A stretch of 63,936 nt of DNA, from assembly GCA_045589235.1 (NCBI GenBank), contig JAZNOR010000071.1:1-63936 (forward strand), in the 5' to 3' direction. Position 1 is the stretch's first letter. Every line of letters begins with the position of its first letter. Below are positions 40,211 through 48,855 of the stretch, piece by piece. The DNA is from RGIG7332 sp045589235 (GTDB lineage Bacteria > Bacillota > Clostridia > Oscillospirales > JAAYXM01). The notes beneath the pieces were generated by a model that worked only from the letters and a program-made list of their open reading frames with translations, was not told the DNA's origin and made no database searches. The position numbers and the translations under genes are program-made.

Positions 40211-41866
40211 CTAATTCTCATTCGTTATAATAACATCAGTATAGTAAAAATGAATAATCTCTTTATAGTCTTTACCTAACTTTGCCATGTCTGCAGCGCC
40301 TTCCTGACTAAGTCCGACGTTATGCCCCCAACCTGTTCCGGAAATAACAAAGTTACCGTTGCCACCGGTGGGAACCTTTCCGGTAAGTGTCTTATTACCA
40401 TTACCAGTTGCAATAACAACAGCTGTACCTGAAATAGGACTTGTTCCATTTACGCCGATAGCCCAAAATTCACCATTTGATAAATCAGCACCTAAAGATC
40501 CGTTGATTAAAGCATTTATTCCGCCACCGGTCGCTCCTGCTCTTGTAATATTAAACCGTTGACTGTACGTGTATTTTTTAAGCGACGAGCTGTTTATAAT
40601 AGTTCTGGCACGTTCACGTTTAAACTCCCACTGCTTACCGTTTATATCAACAAAAACAGTGCGTAGAACATTGCCGAGCGGTGTATATTCAGCAACATAT
40701 GCATCGGTAATAAGTGCTGCTGAATATCCTTTTGCATTTAATATATCGGTAAGCTCCTGAGGAGTATATTCAAAAGACCAAACTCCATTTGATGCATTTG
40801 CAGTATCCTCATAAGGGTCAACCTTACCTTTCAGATATGCAATCTCACTTCCCCAAACATTTTTGGCATCTTCAGTTGCACCGCCGTCGCACGAATGGAA
40901 CACAGCATTTATCGGTCTGCCGTTATATAAAATATATTGCCCAAAAGTTTCGTCAACCGCGCGGTTTGTGTTGTCATTAGCGCGCTCCATACCTTTATAC
41001 GCCTGACAATGTGTGCCGGCACAAATGTCAAATTCAGAACCGTGCTTTCCGATGTGATAGTAAGCGTAGGTACGCGCACATAAAGCTTGAGCTTTTAACG
41101 CTTCAAGCGGATCACTCGGATACATTTCCCACGGCAAAACGCCTTTTAAATAATCCTGCATAGGAACAACATTTACAACGGTTATATCTCCACCGTTGCG
41201 GACATATTCAAAGGCACCATTAAATTTCATACCTTTAAACCATGTTAGCGGCATAGTGACTTCACCTTGTGTCGGATTAACAGCAAGAGACGAATATGTA
41301 CCACCATCGTACTCAAAAAGAATATTGCCCGTTGTCGTGTCATAAACCGAAACACCTGTTTTTGAACCGCCAACAACAATTCCGCCAATTTGCGCACGCA
41401 AGCTTTCAGCTTCGCTTATTGATGCAAATGCTCCCAGACGCACGCGATATGTGCCGCTTATATACGCAATAAATCCTGTATAACCTTGCGACTTAAAATC
41501 CGAGAGAGAACTCTCAGCGGATTGTATGTCTGTAAATTGAGTTGAAACCTCAACATGATATGCACCCAAAAACTTAGCTCCGGTAGGCGCATTTGATACA
41601 TAAAATTTATTATCGGCATACCACATGTTCTGATCGTTGGTCATTGTTATTTTCCCAACATTTGTAGAAAAAAGCTTTATGAATGTCCGTTCGCTGTCGT
41701 GAAAACCTAAGCGGTATCCAACACCATTTGTAACCTGCAAATTGGCACTAGGCATGGCATCTTCTGCATAATAGAGCCCTACTCTGAGAATTGGATTTTC
41801 CTCAGATGCAAAGCTAACTGTGCAAAATATAACAATAAAGAATATAAAAGCAAGTATTTTCTTCAT
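40211..41866 (-). CDS. SpoIID/LytB domain protein with SPOR-like region
   Basis: A 551-residue exported protein. A signal peptide (about 1-21) is followed by a SPOR-like region (about 95-180: AYHVEVS, FIAYISGTYRVRLGAFAS) that may bind denuded glycan strands. The SpoIID domain follows (about 230-551) with the catalytic-type Glu in VLPWEMYPSDPLEALKAQA, ARTYAYYH and CAGTHCQAYKG. The domain ends GHNVGLSQEGAADMAK. SpoIID is a lytic transglycosylase used in engulfment, but SPOR-bearing relatives also occur as general wall enzymes. ATG 41866 follows AGGAG by 10 bases. Confidence 0.9.
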   Translation of the reverse strand: MKKILAFIFFIVIFCTVSFASEENPILRVGLYYAEDAMPSANLQVTNGVGYRLGFHDSERTFIKLFSTNVGKITMTNDQNMWYADNKFYVSNAPTGAKFLGAYHVEVSTQFTDIQSAESSLSDFKSQGYTGFIAYISGTYRVRLGAFASISEAESLRAQIGGIVVGGSKTGVSVYDTTTGNILFEYDGGTYSSLAVNPTQGEVTMPLTWFKGMKFNGAFEYVRNGGDITVVNVVPMQDYLKGVLPWEMYPSDPLEALKAQALCARTYAYYHIGKHGSEFDICAGTHCQAYKGMERANDNTNRAVDETFGQYILYNGRPINAVFHSCDGGATEDAKNVWGSEIAYLKGKVDPYEDTANASNGVWSFEYTPQELTDILNAKGYSAALITDAYVAEYTPLGNVLRTVFVDINGKQWEFKRERARTIINSSSLKKYTYSQRFNITRAGATGGGINALINGSLGADLSNGEFWAIGVNGTSPISGTAVVIATGNGNKTLTGKVPTGGNGNFVISGTGWGHNVGLSQEGAADMAKLGKDYKEIIHFYYTDVIITNEN

Positions 41867-41896
41867 TTTACACAATCTCCTTATAGCCAAATATTA

Positions 41897-41925
41897 TTGA
41901 CATAGTCGCGCCAAAGTGGTATTAT
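41897..41925 (+). promoter_or_regulatory. Promoter of the lysine riboswitch operon
   Basis: Perfect TTGACA (41897-41902), a 17-base spacer and TATTAT (41920-41925) preceded by TGG, an extended -10. The start lies about 9 bases before the riboswitch. Confidence 0.88.
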
Positions 41926-41940
41926 AAATATAATCTAATA

Positions 41941-42112
41941 AGAGATAGAGGCGCGAGAATCATCAGTAAAAGCACCGAGAGCACCGACGGCTTTGTGACC
42001 TGCTTTGAAAGGGGTAATCGCCGAAGAGGAATGTGTCTCGGCCATATTCACTCTGGTTGCACGGTGAATTAATCTTGCAACTGTCATCACTAATTATGAT
42101 GAAGAGTTATCC
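41941..42112 (+). ncRNA. Lysine riboswitch (L-box)
   Basis: Conserved L-box elements in order: GATAGAGGCGCG at the 5' side of P1, an AGTA internal loop, the GAAAGGGGTAATCGCCGAAG segment, a TCTCGGCC-containing arm, GGTTGCA, the CATCA/TGATG hairpin, and the closing TTATC. The aptamer binds lysine. It precedes asd-dapA-dapB, exactly the enzymes lysine should repress. Confidence 0.93.
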
Positions 42113-42189
42113 GTTTTATGTAATTTGTATTCGACATCTTAGTATATTATATTACAAAAACGGTCGGTTTTTCAACCGACTTTTTTATT
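42111..42189 (+). terminator. Riboswitch expression platform: antiterminator and terminator
   Basis: The terminator has arms GTCGGTT (42163-42169) and AACCGAC (42174-42180) followed by six T. A competing helix can form between CCGTTTT...GTAAT (42111-42124) and ATTACAAAAACGG (42151-42163). It shares bases with the P1 closing strand and the terminator foot, a transcription-attenuation layout. The remaining ~115 bases to asd hold only weak small hairpins. Confidence 0.8.
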
Positions 42190-42305
42190 TTTAACATAAT
42201 TGAAACATTTCTCTTTTGATTTGCATATAATTAAATGCTTACTTTTTGCAATAACACACAAATGTGTTAAATTTTATAGAATATTAAAACCCGGAGGTAT
42301 TAAAT

Positions 42306-43385
42306 ATGAAAAAATACAATGTTGGAATTGTTGGTGGAACAGGTATGGTAGGTCAGCGTTTTGCTACTTTACTTGAGAATCACCCGTGGTTTACCGTCAA
42401 AGCTATCGCTGCTTCTTCACGCAGTGCAGGAAAAACTTACAAAGAGGCTGTTGGTGACCGTTGGGCTATGGCAACTCCCATGCCCGAAAACATGAAGGAT
42501 ATCATCGTTATGGATGCAAGTGCAGATGTTGAAAAGATCGCATCAATGGTTGATTTTGTATTTTGTGCAGTTGATATGAAAAAAGATGAACTTCGTGAGC
42601 TTGAAGAGCGTTATGCTAAAGCTGAATGCCCTGTTGTTTCCAATAACAGCGCACATCGCGCAACACCTGATGTTCCGATGATTATTCCGGAAATCAACGC
42701 AAATCATGCCGAAATCATTCCTGCTCAGCGCAAGCGTCTTGGCACGAAGCGCGGATTTATCGCAGTTAAGTCAAACTGTTCGCTCCAAAGCTATGTACCG
42801 GCACTCCATCCGCTTATGGATCTTGGCATTACAAAAGCACTTGCTTGCACAAATCAGGCAATTTCGGGCGCAGGTAAAACATTTGAAAGATGGCCAGAAA
42901 TGGTTGATAATGTTATCCCCTACATCGGTGGCGAAGAAGAAAAATCCGAAAATGAGCCACTCAAAATTTGGGGTACAATTGATGGTGATAAAATTGTTAA
43001 CGCTACTTCCCCGTCAATCACAGCGCAGTGCTTACGTGTTCCTGTAAGTGACGGACATATGGCTGCAGTGTTTGCATCGTTTGATAAAAAGATTTCGCTC
43101 GACGAAATCATTTCCCGTTGGGAAAATTACAAAGGCCGTCCGCAGGAATTGAATCTTCCGACTGCTCCGAAGCAGTTCTTGCACTACTTTACCGAAAATG
43201 ATCGCCCGCAGACCAAGAGCGAGCGCAATTTAGAAAACGGTATGGCTGTTTCAATTGGCCGCCTTCGTGAAGATACTCAGTATGACATCAAATTTGTATG
43301 TCTTTCACATAACACATTACGCGGTGCTGCAGGCGGTGCAGTCCTCGTTGCTGAACTTCTCTGCGCAGAAGGCTATATTGACTAA
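42306..43385 (+). CDS. asd: Aspartate-semialdehyde dehydrogenase (archaeal/fungal-type)
   Basis: NADPH-dependent reduction of aspartyl phosphate to aspartate semialdehyde, the branch point to lysine, threonine and methionine. It has 359 residues. The N-terminal Rossmann motif is GIVGGTGMVGQRF and the active-site cysteine is in VKSNCSLQS. RVPVSDGHM and LRGAAGGAVLVAELL follow. The cysteine context SNCS-L-Q is that of the archaeal/fungal subtype rather than the common bacterial N-C-T form, a subtype also found in some Clostridia. GGAGG precedes the ATG. It is the first gene under the lysine riboswitch. Confidence 0.93.
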   Translation: MKKYNVGIVGGTGMVGQRFATLLENHPWFTVKAIAASSRSAGKTYKEAVGDRWAMATPMPENMKDIIVMDASADVEKIASMVDFVFCAVDMKKDELRELEERYAKAECPVVSNNSAHRATPDVPMIIPEINANHAEIIPAQRKRLGTKRGFIAVKSNCSLQSYVPALHPLMDLGITKALACTNQAISGAGKTFERWPEMVDNVIPYIGGEEEKSENEPLKIWGTIDGDKIVNATSPSITAQCLRVPVSDGHMAAVFASFDKKISLDEIISRWENYKGRPQELNLPTAPKQFLHYFTENDRPQTKSERNLENGMAVSIGRLREDTQYDIKFVCLSHNTLRGAAGGAVLVAELLCAEGYID

Positions 43386-43409
43386 TTTACTTAGAAAGGA
43401 TTGTTTTGT

Positions 43410-44300
43410 ATGAAAACTCCTGTTTTTACCGGCGCAAACGTTGCTATTGTAACCCCGTTTACCGATAATAAAATTGATTTCGAGCGTTTTGGAAAACTCA
43501 TCGATTTCCAGATAGATAACGGTATTAATGCAATTACTGTTTGCGGAACAACCGGCGAGTCTCCGACGTTAAATCACGAAGAACACTGCTCTGCTATTGA
43601 GTATTGTGTTAAAAAAGTCGCAGGTCGCGTTCCTGTTATCGCAGGAACCGGCAGTAACGACACTTCTTATGCTCTTGAACTTTCGAAAGTAGCCGAAGGG
43701 CTTGGTGCTGATGGCCTCCTTATGGTAACTCCGTACTATAATAAGACTACTCAGCGCGGTTTGGTTAAGCATTACAATTATGTTGCTGACCGTGTAAATA
43801 TTCCGATTATACTCTATAATGTTCCGTCACGTACAGGAATTTCAATTGCCGCTGATACTTATGTTGAGCTTTCAAAACATCCTAACATCAATGGTGTAAA
43901 AGAAGCGAGTGGTAATTTCTCACTTATGGCTGAAATTATGTCAAAGTGCGGCGACAACTTTAATATGTGGTCAGGCAATGATGATCAGACTGTTCCGATG
44001 CTTGCACTAGGTGCCAAGGGCGTTATCTCCGTTTTTGCAAATGTCCTTCCGGATGTAATGTCTAAAATCTGCAAACTTTTCTTTGAAGGCAAAGTTAAAG
44101 AGAGCAACGAATTAGCTCTTCGCTACTTTGATTTAATGGATCGTTTATTTATCGAAGTAAACCCAATTCCTGTTAAAGCTGCTCTCAAGCTTATGGGCCT
44201 TGATAATGGTGAGCTTCGCCTTCCGCTCTGTGAAATCTCTGATGCTAACCTTGCTGTTCTTAAAAAGACGATGCAGGATGCAGGTGTTACACTGGCATAA
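43410..44300 (+). CDS. dapA: 4-hydroxy-tetrahydrodipicolinate synthase
   Basis: Condenses aspartate semialdehyde with pyruvate, the committed step to diaminopimelate. It has 296 residues: TIM barrel with CGTTGESPTL, the proton-relay Tyr region PYYNKTTQRG, the substrate-binding Arg in PSRTGISI and the Schiff-base Lys in NGVKEASGN. ATG 43410 follows AAAGGA by 9 bases; an in-frame TTG nine bases earlier overlaps no useful signal. Middle gene of the riboswitch operon. Confidence 0.96.
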   Translation: MKTPVFTGANVAIVTPFTDNKIDFERFGKLIDFQIDNGINAITVCGTTGESPTLNHEEHCSAIEYCVKKVAGRVPVIAGTGSNDTSYALELSKVAEGLGADGLLMVTPYYNKTTQRGLVKHYNYVADRVNIPIILYNVPSRTGISIAADTYVELSKHPNINGVKEASGNFSLMAEIMSKCGDNFNMWSGNDDQTVPMLALGAKGVISVFANVLPDVMSKICKLFFEGKVKESNELALRYFDLMDRLFIEVNPIPVKAALKLMGLDNGELRLPLCEISDANLAVLKKTMQDAGVTLA

Positions 44301-44318
44301 TTTAAAGGAAGTGTACTT

Positions 44319-45086
44319 ATGATAAAAATATTGTTATCGGGCTGCAACGGTCGCATGGGGCGTGCTATATGCGATATTTGCTCTAAACGCGATGATTTAA
44401 AAATTGTTGCAGGTCTTGATTTAAATACTGTGCAGTTGTCTGACTTCCCTGTTTATGATGACATTACCAAAATCACAGAAGAGTGCGATGTAGTTATAGA
44501 CTTTTCAAACCCTCAGCTTTTAAAGTCACTCCTATCTTATTGCACAGACAAAAAGCTTCCGGTCGTTATATCAACAACAGGTCACTCCGAAACTCAACTT
44601 GCAGAAATTAATGCAGCTTCAAAGCAGATTGCAATATTCCGTTCAGGAAATATGTCACTTGGCATAAATGTTCTTTTAATGCTCATTGAAAAGGCATCTG
44701 CAATTTTGGGCGAAACATTTGATGTTGAGGTTATTGAGAAGCACCACAATCAAAAGGTTGATGCTCCAAGCGGCACTGCACTTATGATTGCAGACAGATT
44801 AAAGGAGTCACTGCCATATGATGCAAAATACGTCTACGACCGCCACAATGTACGTCAAAAACGCGATAGGCGCGAGATTGGTATTCATTCAATTCGCGGT
44901 GGCACAATAGTTGGTGAACACGAAGTTATTTTTGCAGGTCGAGATGAAGTAATTGAAATAAAACATTCGGCAGGCTCGCGCGAAGTGTTTGCAGCAGGCG
45001 CTGTTAAAGCAGCAGCTTTTCTTGCAGATTGCAATTCGCCGGGAATGTATAATATGGACGACTTGGTTGAAAAACTTGTTAAATAA
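44319..45086 (+). CDS. dapB: 4-hydroxy-tetrahydrodipicolinate reductase
   Basis: NAD(P)H-dependent reduction of the DapA product to tetrahydrodipicolinate. It has 255 residues: N-terminal GCNGRMGRA nucleotide-binding loop, TTGHSE, and the signature EKHHNQKVDAPSGTALM with catalytic His and Lys. It completes the asd-dapA-dapB operon. The later steps (dapL or dapD/E/F) are not in the window; lysA is at 4.6 kb. A strong bidirectional terminator follows. Confidence 0.96.
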   Translation: MIKILLSGCNGRMGRAICDICSKRDDLKIVAGLDLNTVQLSDFPVYDDITKITEECDVVIDFSNPQLLKSLLSYCTDKKLPVVISTTGHSETQLAEINAASKQIAIFRSGNMSLGINVLLMLIEKASAILGETFDVEVIEKHHNQKVDAPSGTALMIADRLKESLPYDAKYVYDRHNVRQKRDRREIGIHSIRGGTIVGEHEVIFAGRDEVIEIKHSAGSREVFAAGAVKAAAFLADCNSPGMYNMDDLVEKLVK

Positions 45087-45089
45087 CAA

Positions 45090-45130
45090 AATTCCCCGAA
45101 GATTAAACATCTTCGGGGAATTAATTTTTA
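45090..45130. terminator. Bidirectional terminator between dapB and ispH-rpsA
   Basis: Fourteen-base perfect arms AATTCCCCGAAGAT and ATCTTCGGGGAATT with a five-base loop, with T-rich flanks on both strands. Confidence 0.92.
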
Positions 45131-45139
45131 TGTTCTTAA

Positions 45140-47176
45140 TTATTCAGCATCTGCTTCCTCAGCAACAACTACCTCGCCATCTTCACTTGCAGAAGCAACA
45201 ATTTCGTCTTCGCCTTCGCGAACTTCCGGCTCAGCTGAAACGTCCTCCCCTTCAATGAGAGCGCGCATTGAGAGAGAAATCTTTTTATTCTCTTCATCAA
45301 TACCGATAATCTTAACCTGAACCTGCTGGCCTTCGCTCAATACATCGCGCGGATTAGCAATTCTGGTGTTGCTAATCTGTGAAATATGAATTAAGCCGTC
45401 AACACCCGGGAGAATCTCAGCAAATGCACCAAACGGCATAAGCTTAACGATTTTAGCATCAGCAACATCGTCAACCTTATAGTTTGTAGTAAACTTAACC
45501 CAAGGATTATCTTCTGCCTTCTTGTATCCGAGAGAAATTTTCTTCTTTTCAGTATCAAGGGCAAGAACAAATACATCAACGATATCTCCAACCTTGAACA
45601 TTTCTGACGGATGACCGATACGAGTCCATGACATTTCTGAAACGTGAACCATACCGTCAACACCGCCGATGTCAACAAAAGCACCGTAAGATGCAAGGGA
45701 TTTAACTACACCCTTATATGCCTTGCCTACTTCGATTTCACTCCAAATCTTTTCTGCAGCAGCACGGCGCTCAGCGCGGAGAACGCTTGCGATAGAACCA
45801 ACGATTCTTCTACGCGGTCTGTTGACTTCAGAAATCTTAAGAGAAACTTTCTTTTTCATCATTTCGTTGAGATCAGCCTCGCGCGGAAGACCTGTCTGAG
45901 ATGCCGGTACAAATACACGAACACCCTTGACTGATACCATAACGCCGCCCTTATTAACCTCAGTAACAATACCTTCAACAACGGTTTCGTCCTGACGTGC
46001 AGCCTCAATTTCATCCCAGTATTTAACAGCATCTAAGCGACGCTTTGAAAGGGTTGCAACACCCTCAACATCGTTTACGCGAACGACAATTACTTCGATT
46101 TCATCACCAATTTTAACGATGTCTTCAATCTTAACACTCGGGTCATCACTGACTTCTGCAACGGGAATGAAACCAGCGTGCTTTGTACCAAGGTCTACGC
46201 AAACTTCAGTCGGCGTAATACCGGTAACTATACCTGTAACCTTATCTCCTGTATTTAAAGTTTTGAGAGATGCCTCTAACATTTCCTCAAAGGACATACC
46301 CTCAGCATTGTTGATTTCGTTTGTGATTTGCTCACTCATCTTGTTTTCTACCTCCTTAATTATCCAATCGGGTGTAGAAGCGCCTGCAGTAATGCCTACA
46401 CGATCATACTCTGCAACTTTTTCCAAAGAAAGCTCAGTTAAGTCTTCAATGTGAAACACGTTCTGACACCCGTTCTGACAGATGTTCACAAGACCTTTTG
46501 TGTTAGAGCTTGTCTTATCCCCGATTACTATCATAGCATCAGACTCAATTGATAGCTCATAAGCCTCATTTTGTCTTTTACTAGTAGCAAAACATATTGT
46601 ATCAAATATTTTGCAGTTTGTACATTGTTTTTTTAAAATTTTAATACAATTTTCCCAAAAACTTCTCCCAATCGTTGTTTGTGCTACGACAGAAATATGC
46701 ATTTTTTTAAAGTTTGGATTTTGCAAAATGTAGTTATTTATGTCACTTTCATTCTCAAAAACAAGTGCTTTTTTACACTGACCGGCTATTCCGCAAACTT
46801 CAGGGTGTGTTTTGTTTCCAATAACAACAACTTGCCTGCCCTCATCTTCGTTTGTTTTAACAATTTTGTGAATTTTTTCCACATATGGACATGTTGCATC
46901 TACAAAAGGTATTTTTCTGACATTCAGTTCATCTATAATCCCAGCCGCAACACCATGCGAACGAATAATTGCAGTAGCGCCTTGTGGCACCACGTCAACA
47001 GAATCAACACAACTGACCCCAAGTTTTTTAAGGTGTTCAACAACATGTGAATTGTGAATTATAGGACCCAAAGTAACTGCGTTAACGCCTTTTTTTCCTA
47101 AATCTTCCGCAAGCTCAACAGCTCGTCTTACACCAAAGCAGAAACCTGCAGATGCAGCTCTTTTTACTTCACGCAT
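45140..47176 (-). CDS. ispH: Bifunctional IspH (HMBPP reductase) / ribosomal protein S1 fusion
   Basis: A 678-residue fusion. Residues 1-280 are IspH, the [4Fe-4S] enzyme making IPP and DMAPP at the end of the MEP pathway, with cluster cysteines in GFCFGVRR, DATCPYVEK and ICFATSKRQ. From about residue 305 four S1 RNA-binding repeats follow (e.g. GDKVTGIVTGITPTEV, KGVVKSLASYGAFVDIGGVDGMVHVSEMSW), ending in an acidic tail. This fusion is a known clostridial feature. It may tie isoprenoid supply to translation, or simply be an inherited arrangement. It overlaps plsC by 13 bases and is last in the cmk-plsC unit. Confidence 0.96.
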   Translation of the reverse strand: MREVKRAASAGFCFGVRRAVELAEDLGKKGVNAVTLGPIIHNSHVVEHLKKLGVSCVDSVDVVPQGATAIIRSHGVAAGIIDELNVRKIPFVDATCPYVEKIHKIVKTNEDEGRQVVVIGNKTHPEVCGIAGQCKKALVFENESDINNYILQNPNFKKMHISVVAQTTIGRSFWENCIKILKKQCTNCKIFDTICFATSKRQNEAYELSIESDAMIVIGDKTSSNTKGLVNICQNGCQNVFHIEDLTELSLEKVAEYDRVGITAGASTPDWIIKEVENKMSEQITNEINNAEGMSFEEMLEASLKTLNTGDKVTGIVTGITPTEVCVDLGTKHAGFIPVAEVSDDPSVKIEDIVKIGDEIEVIVVRVNDVEGVATLSKRRLDAVKYWDEIEAARQDETVVEGIVTEVNKGGVMVSVKGVRVFVPASQTGLPREADLNEMMKKKVSLKISEVNRPRRRIVGSIASVLRAERRAAAEKIWSEIEVGKAYKGVVKSLASYGAFVDIGGVDGMVHVSEMSWTRIGHPSEMFKVGDIVDVFVLALDTEKKKISLGYKKAEDNPWVKFTTNYKVDDVADAKIVKLMPFGAFAEILPGVDGLIHISQISNTRIANPRDVLSEGQQVQVKIIGIDEENKKISLSMRALIEGEDVSAEPEVREGEDEIVASASEDGEVVVAEEADAE

Positions 47177-47763
47177 TTTTCAGCATCCTCCATTGCGCAA
47201 ATAGCCTCAAATGCCTCGGTTGCAATCCTTCGATAGTTGTCAGAATTACTTCCTTCACGCTTTTCAGGATAAATTGGTTCTCCTATTGAAACTATCGTTT
47301 TGTGAAAAATCTTCTGAACACTTGAAAGATATATTGGAACTATCGGCACGTTGGCACGCATCGCAATCATTGCAACGCCGGTTTTAACCTCATCAGCTTC
47401 CATATGTCCATTTTTCATTCTGTGACCTTCAGGAAAAAGAAGAAGCTTACCTCCACTTTTTAATATGCTAAGACTTGTTCTTATCGTTGCAAGGTCAGCT
47501 GCATCGCGGTCAACCGGAAAAGCTCCAACTGCGCGAAAAAAAGCCCCGATTAGTTTGTTTTTGAATATTTCTTTTTTTGCCATAAAAGTAAGCTTGTGTT
47601 TTGGGGTTATTCCGACTGCAATAAGTACAGGGTCAAGCATTGTTGTGTGATTTGCACACAACACAGCTGCGCCCTGCGGAATATTATTGAGTCCAATTAC
47701 TTTTATCCTATAAAGCAGCATAAAAAACGGATATAAAATTGAAACTAAAACTCTATATAACAT
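47164..47763 (-). CDS. plsC: 1-acyl-sn-glycerol-3-phosphate acyltransferase
   Basis: Adds the second acyl chain to make phosphatidic acid. It has 199 residues with one N-terminal hydrophobic segment, the catalytic H-x4-D in NHTTMLDP, the FPEGHRMKNG motif and VPIVPIYL. It begins directly after the cmk stop codon and overlaps ispH. The order cmk-plsC-ispH/rpsA is typical of Clostridia. Confidence 0.94.
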   Translation of the reverse strand: MLYRVLVSILYPFFMLLYRIKVIGLNNIPQGAAVLCANHTTMLDPVLIAVGITPKHKLTFMAKKEIFKNKLIGAFFRAVGAFPVDRDAADLATIRTSLSILKSGGKLLLFPEGHRMKNGHMEADEVKTGVAMIAMRANVPIVPIYLSSVQKIFHKTIVSIGEPIYPEKREGSNSDNYRRIATEAFEAICAMEDAEKCVK

Positions 47764-48435
47764 TTAGTTGATCCTTTCCTTGATGATATTTCTTAAAATA
47801 CCTACACTTGCTTCCAATGTATTGCCTGTTGTATCGACAAGGATGGCATCATCTGCCTGTCTAAGTGGTGCTACCGCACGGTTTGAATCATTAAAATCGC
47901 GTTCTTTAATATCGTTAAGTACAGTTTCAAAGTCAACATTTTGACCTTTGGCCATAAGTTCAAGAAAACGACGGCGTGCACGGTCCTCACAAGATGCAGT
48001 TAAAAATATTTTAATTTGTGCATTAGGTAAAACAACCGTTCCGATGTCGCGACCATCCATAATTACATTGTACTTTTCCGCATAATCGCGCTGTGTTTGA
48101 AGCAGAAACGCACGAACCGACGGATGCGCCGAAACTTTTGATGCATAAGCCGATATGTGATGTTCGCGAATTGCATTCGTTACATCTTCACCATTTAAAA
48201 ACATACACTGTACGCCCTCTTTATACATAAGCTCGATTTTAATATCCGGTAAAAGTGCGCTAACATCATTCTCATTTTCCGGATTTACACCAGAACGATA
48301 AGTATATAATCCTACAGTACGATAAATAGCCCCTGTATCGACATACAAAAAGCCAAGTTCTTTTGCAAGAAGTTTAGCAATAGTACTTTTTCCTGCTCCT
48401 GACGGTCCGTCAATAGCGATTGCAATGTTTCCCAT
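47764..48435 (-). CDS. cmk: Cytidylate kinase
   Basis: Phosphorylates CMP and dCMP with ATP. It has 223 residues with P-loop GPSGAGKSTIAK, YVDTGAIYR, the NMP-binding DGRDIGTVVLPNA and the C-terminal DDAILVDTTG. The Shine-Dalgarno is GGGGGG. It is followed without a gap by plsC, so the two are translationally coupled. Confidence 0.95.
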   Translation of the reverse strand: MGNIAIAIDGPSGAGKSTIAKLLAKELGFLYVDTGAIYRTVGLYTYRSGVNPENENDVSALLPDIKIELMYKEGVQCMFLNGEDVTNAIREHHISAYASKVSAHPSVRAFLLQTQRDYAEKYNVIMDGRDIGTVVLPNAQIKIFLTASCEDRARRRFLELMAKGQNVDFETVLNDIKERDFNDSNRAVAPLRQADDAILVDTTGNTLEASVGILRNIIKERIN

Positions 48436-48446
48436 TTTTATCCCCC

Positions 48447-48854
48447 CTAAATTGCTCGATGACCAATTCCAATAGCAGTCTCATTTAGGTGAACAAGACC
48501 AACACCGAAATACATAGCAACACAAATGTGGTCTCCCATCCGTGCAATACCAATTTTGCCACCAATATTAAGCCCAAGAGCTTTTCCGGTAATCTGCGTA
48601 ACCGCCTCGTGTGCAGCACCGGCAACAGCGCCTTCTTCGTTGTGCGCATCCGAAATAACATCCTCGCGTTTTGCGGCTACAATTGCTCGTTCAATTATTT
48701 TTCCTATCGACGATATATACTCACCGCCAAAATTAACTGCCGCGGCAGCAATTCCGTTTGCGCGCATAGTTTTAATCAACGTTTTTTCCTGTTCTATAGT
48801 ATCAGTTACTGCAAGTCTAATCGCCGAAGCCATTATCTCCTTACTTCCAAGCAT
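48447..48854 (-). CDS. HutP family protein
   Basis: A 135-residue protein resembling HutP, the histidine- and Mg2+-dependent RNA-binding antiterminator of the Bacillus hut operon. Similarity covers the whole length (MRANGIAAAAVNFGGEYIS, GAVAGAAHEAVTQITGKALGLNIGGKIGIARMGDHICVAMYFGVG). No hut genes are nearby. Clostridial homologues commonly sit before cmk, so a different RNA target is likely. ATG 48854 is one base after the preceding stop codon, with GGAGG inside the upstream gene's last codons. Confidence 0.85.
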   Translation of the reverse strand: MLGSKEIMASAIRLAVTDTIEQEKTLIKTMRANGIAAAAVNFGGEYISSIGKIIERAIVAAKREDVISDAHNEEGAVAGAAHEAVTQITGKALGLNIGGKIGIARMGDHICVAMYFGVGLVHLNETAIGIGHRAI

Positions 48855-48855
48855 T

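Noticed and set aside
40180..40230. preQ1 riboswitch upstream of queA-tgt
   Set aside because: The gap between the SpoIID-like gene and queA is only 11 bases, too small for an aptamer.
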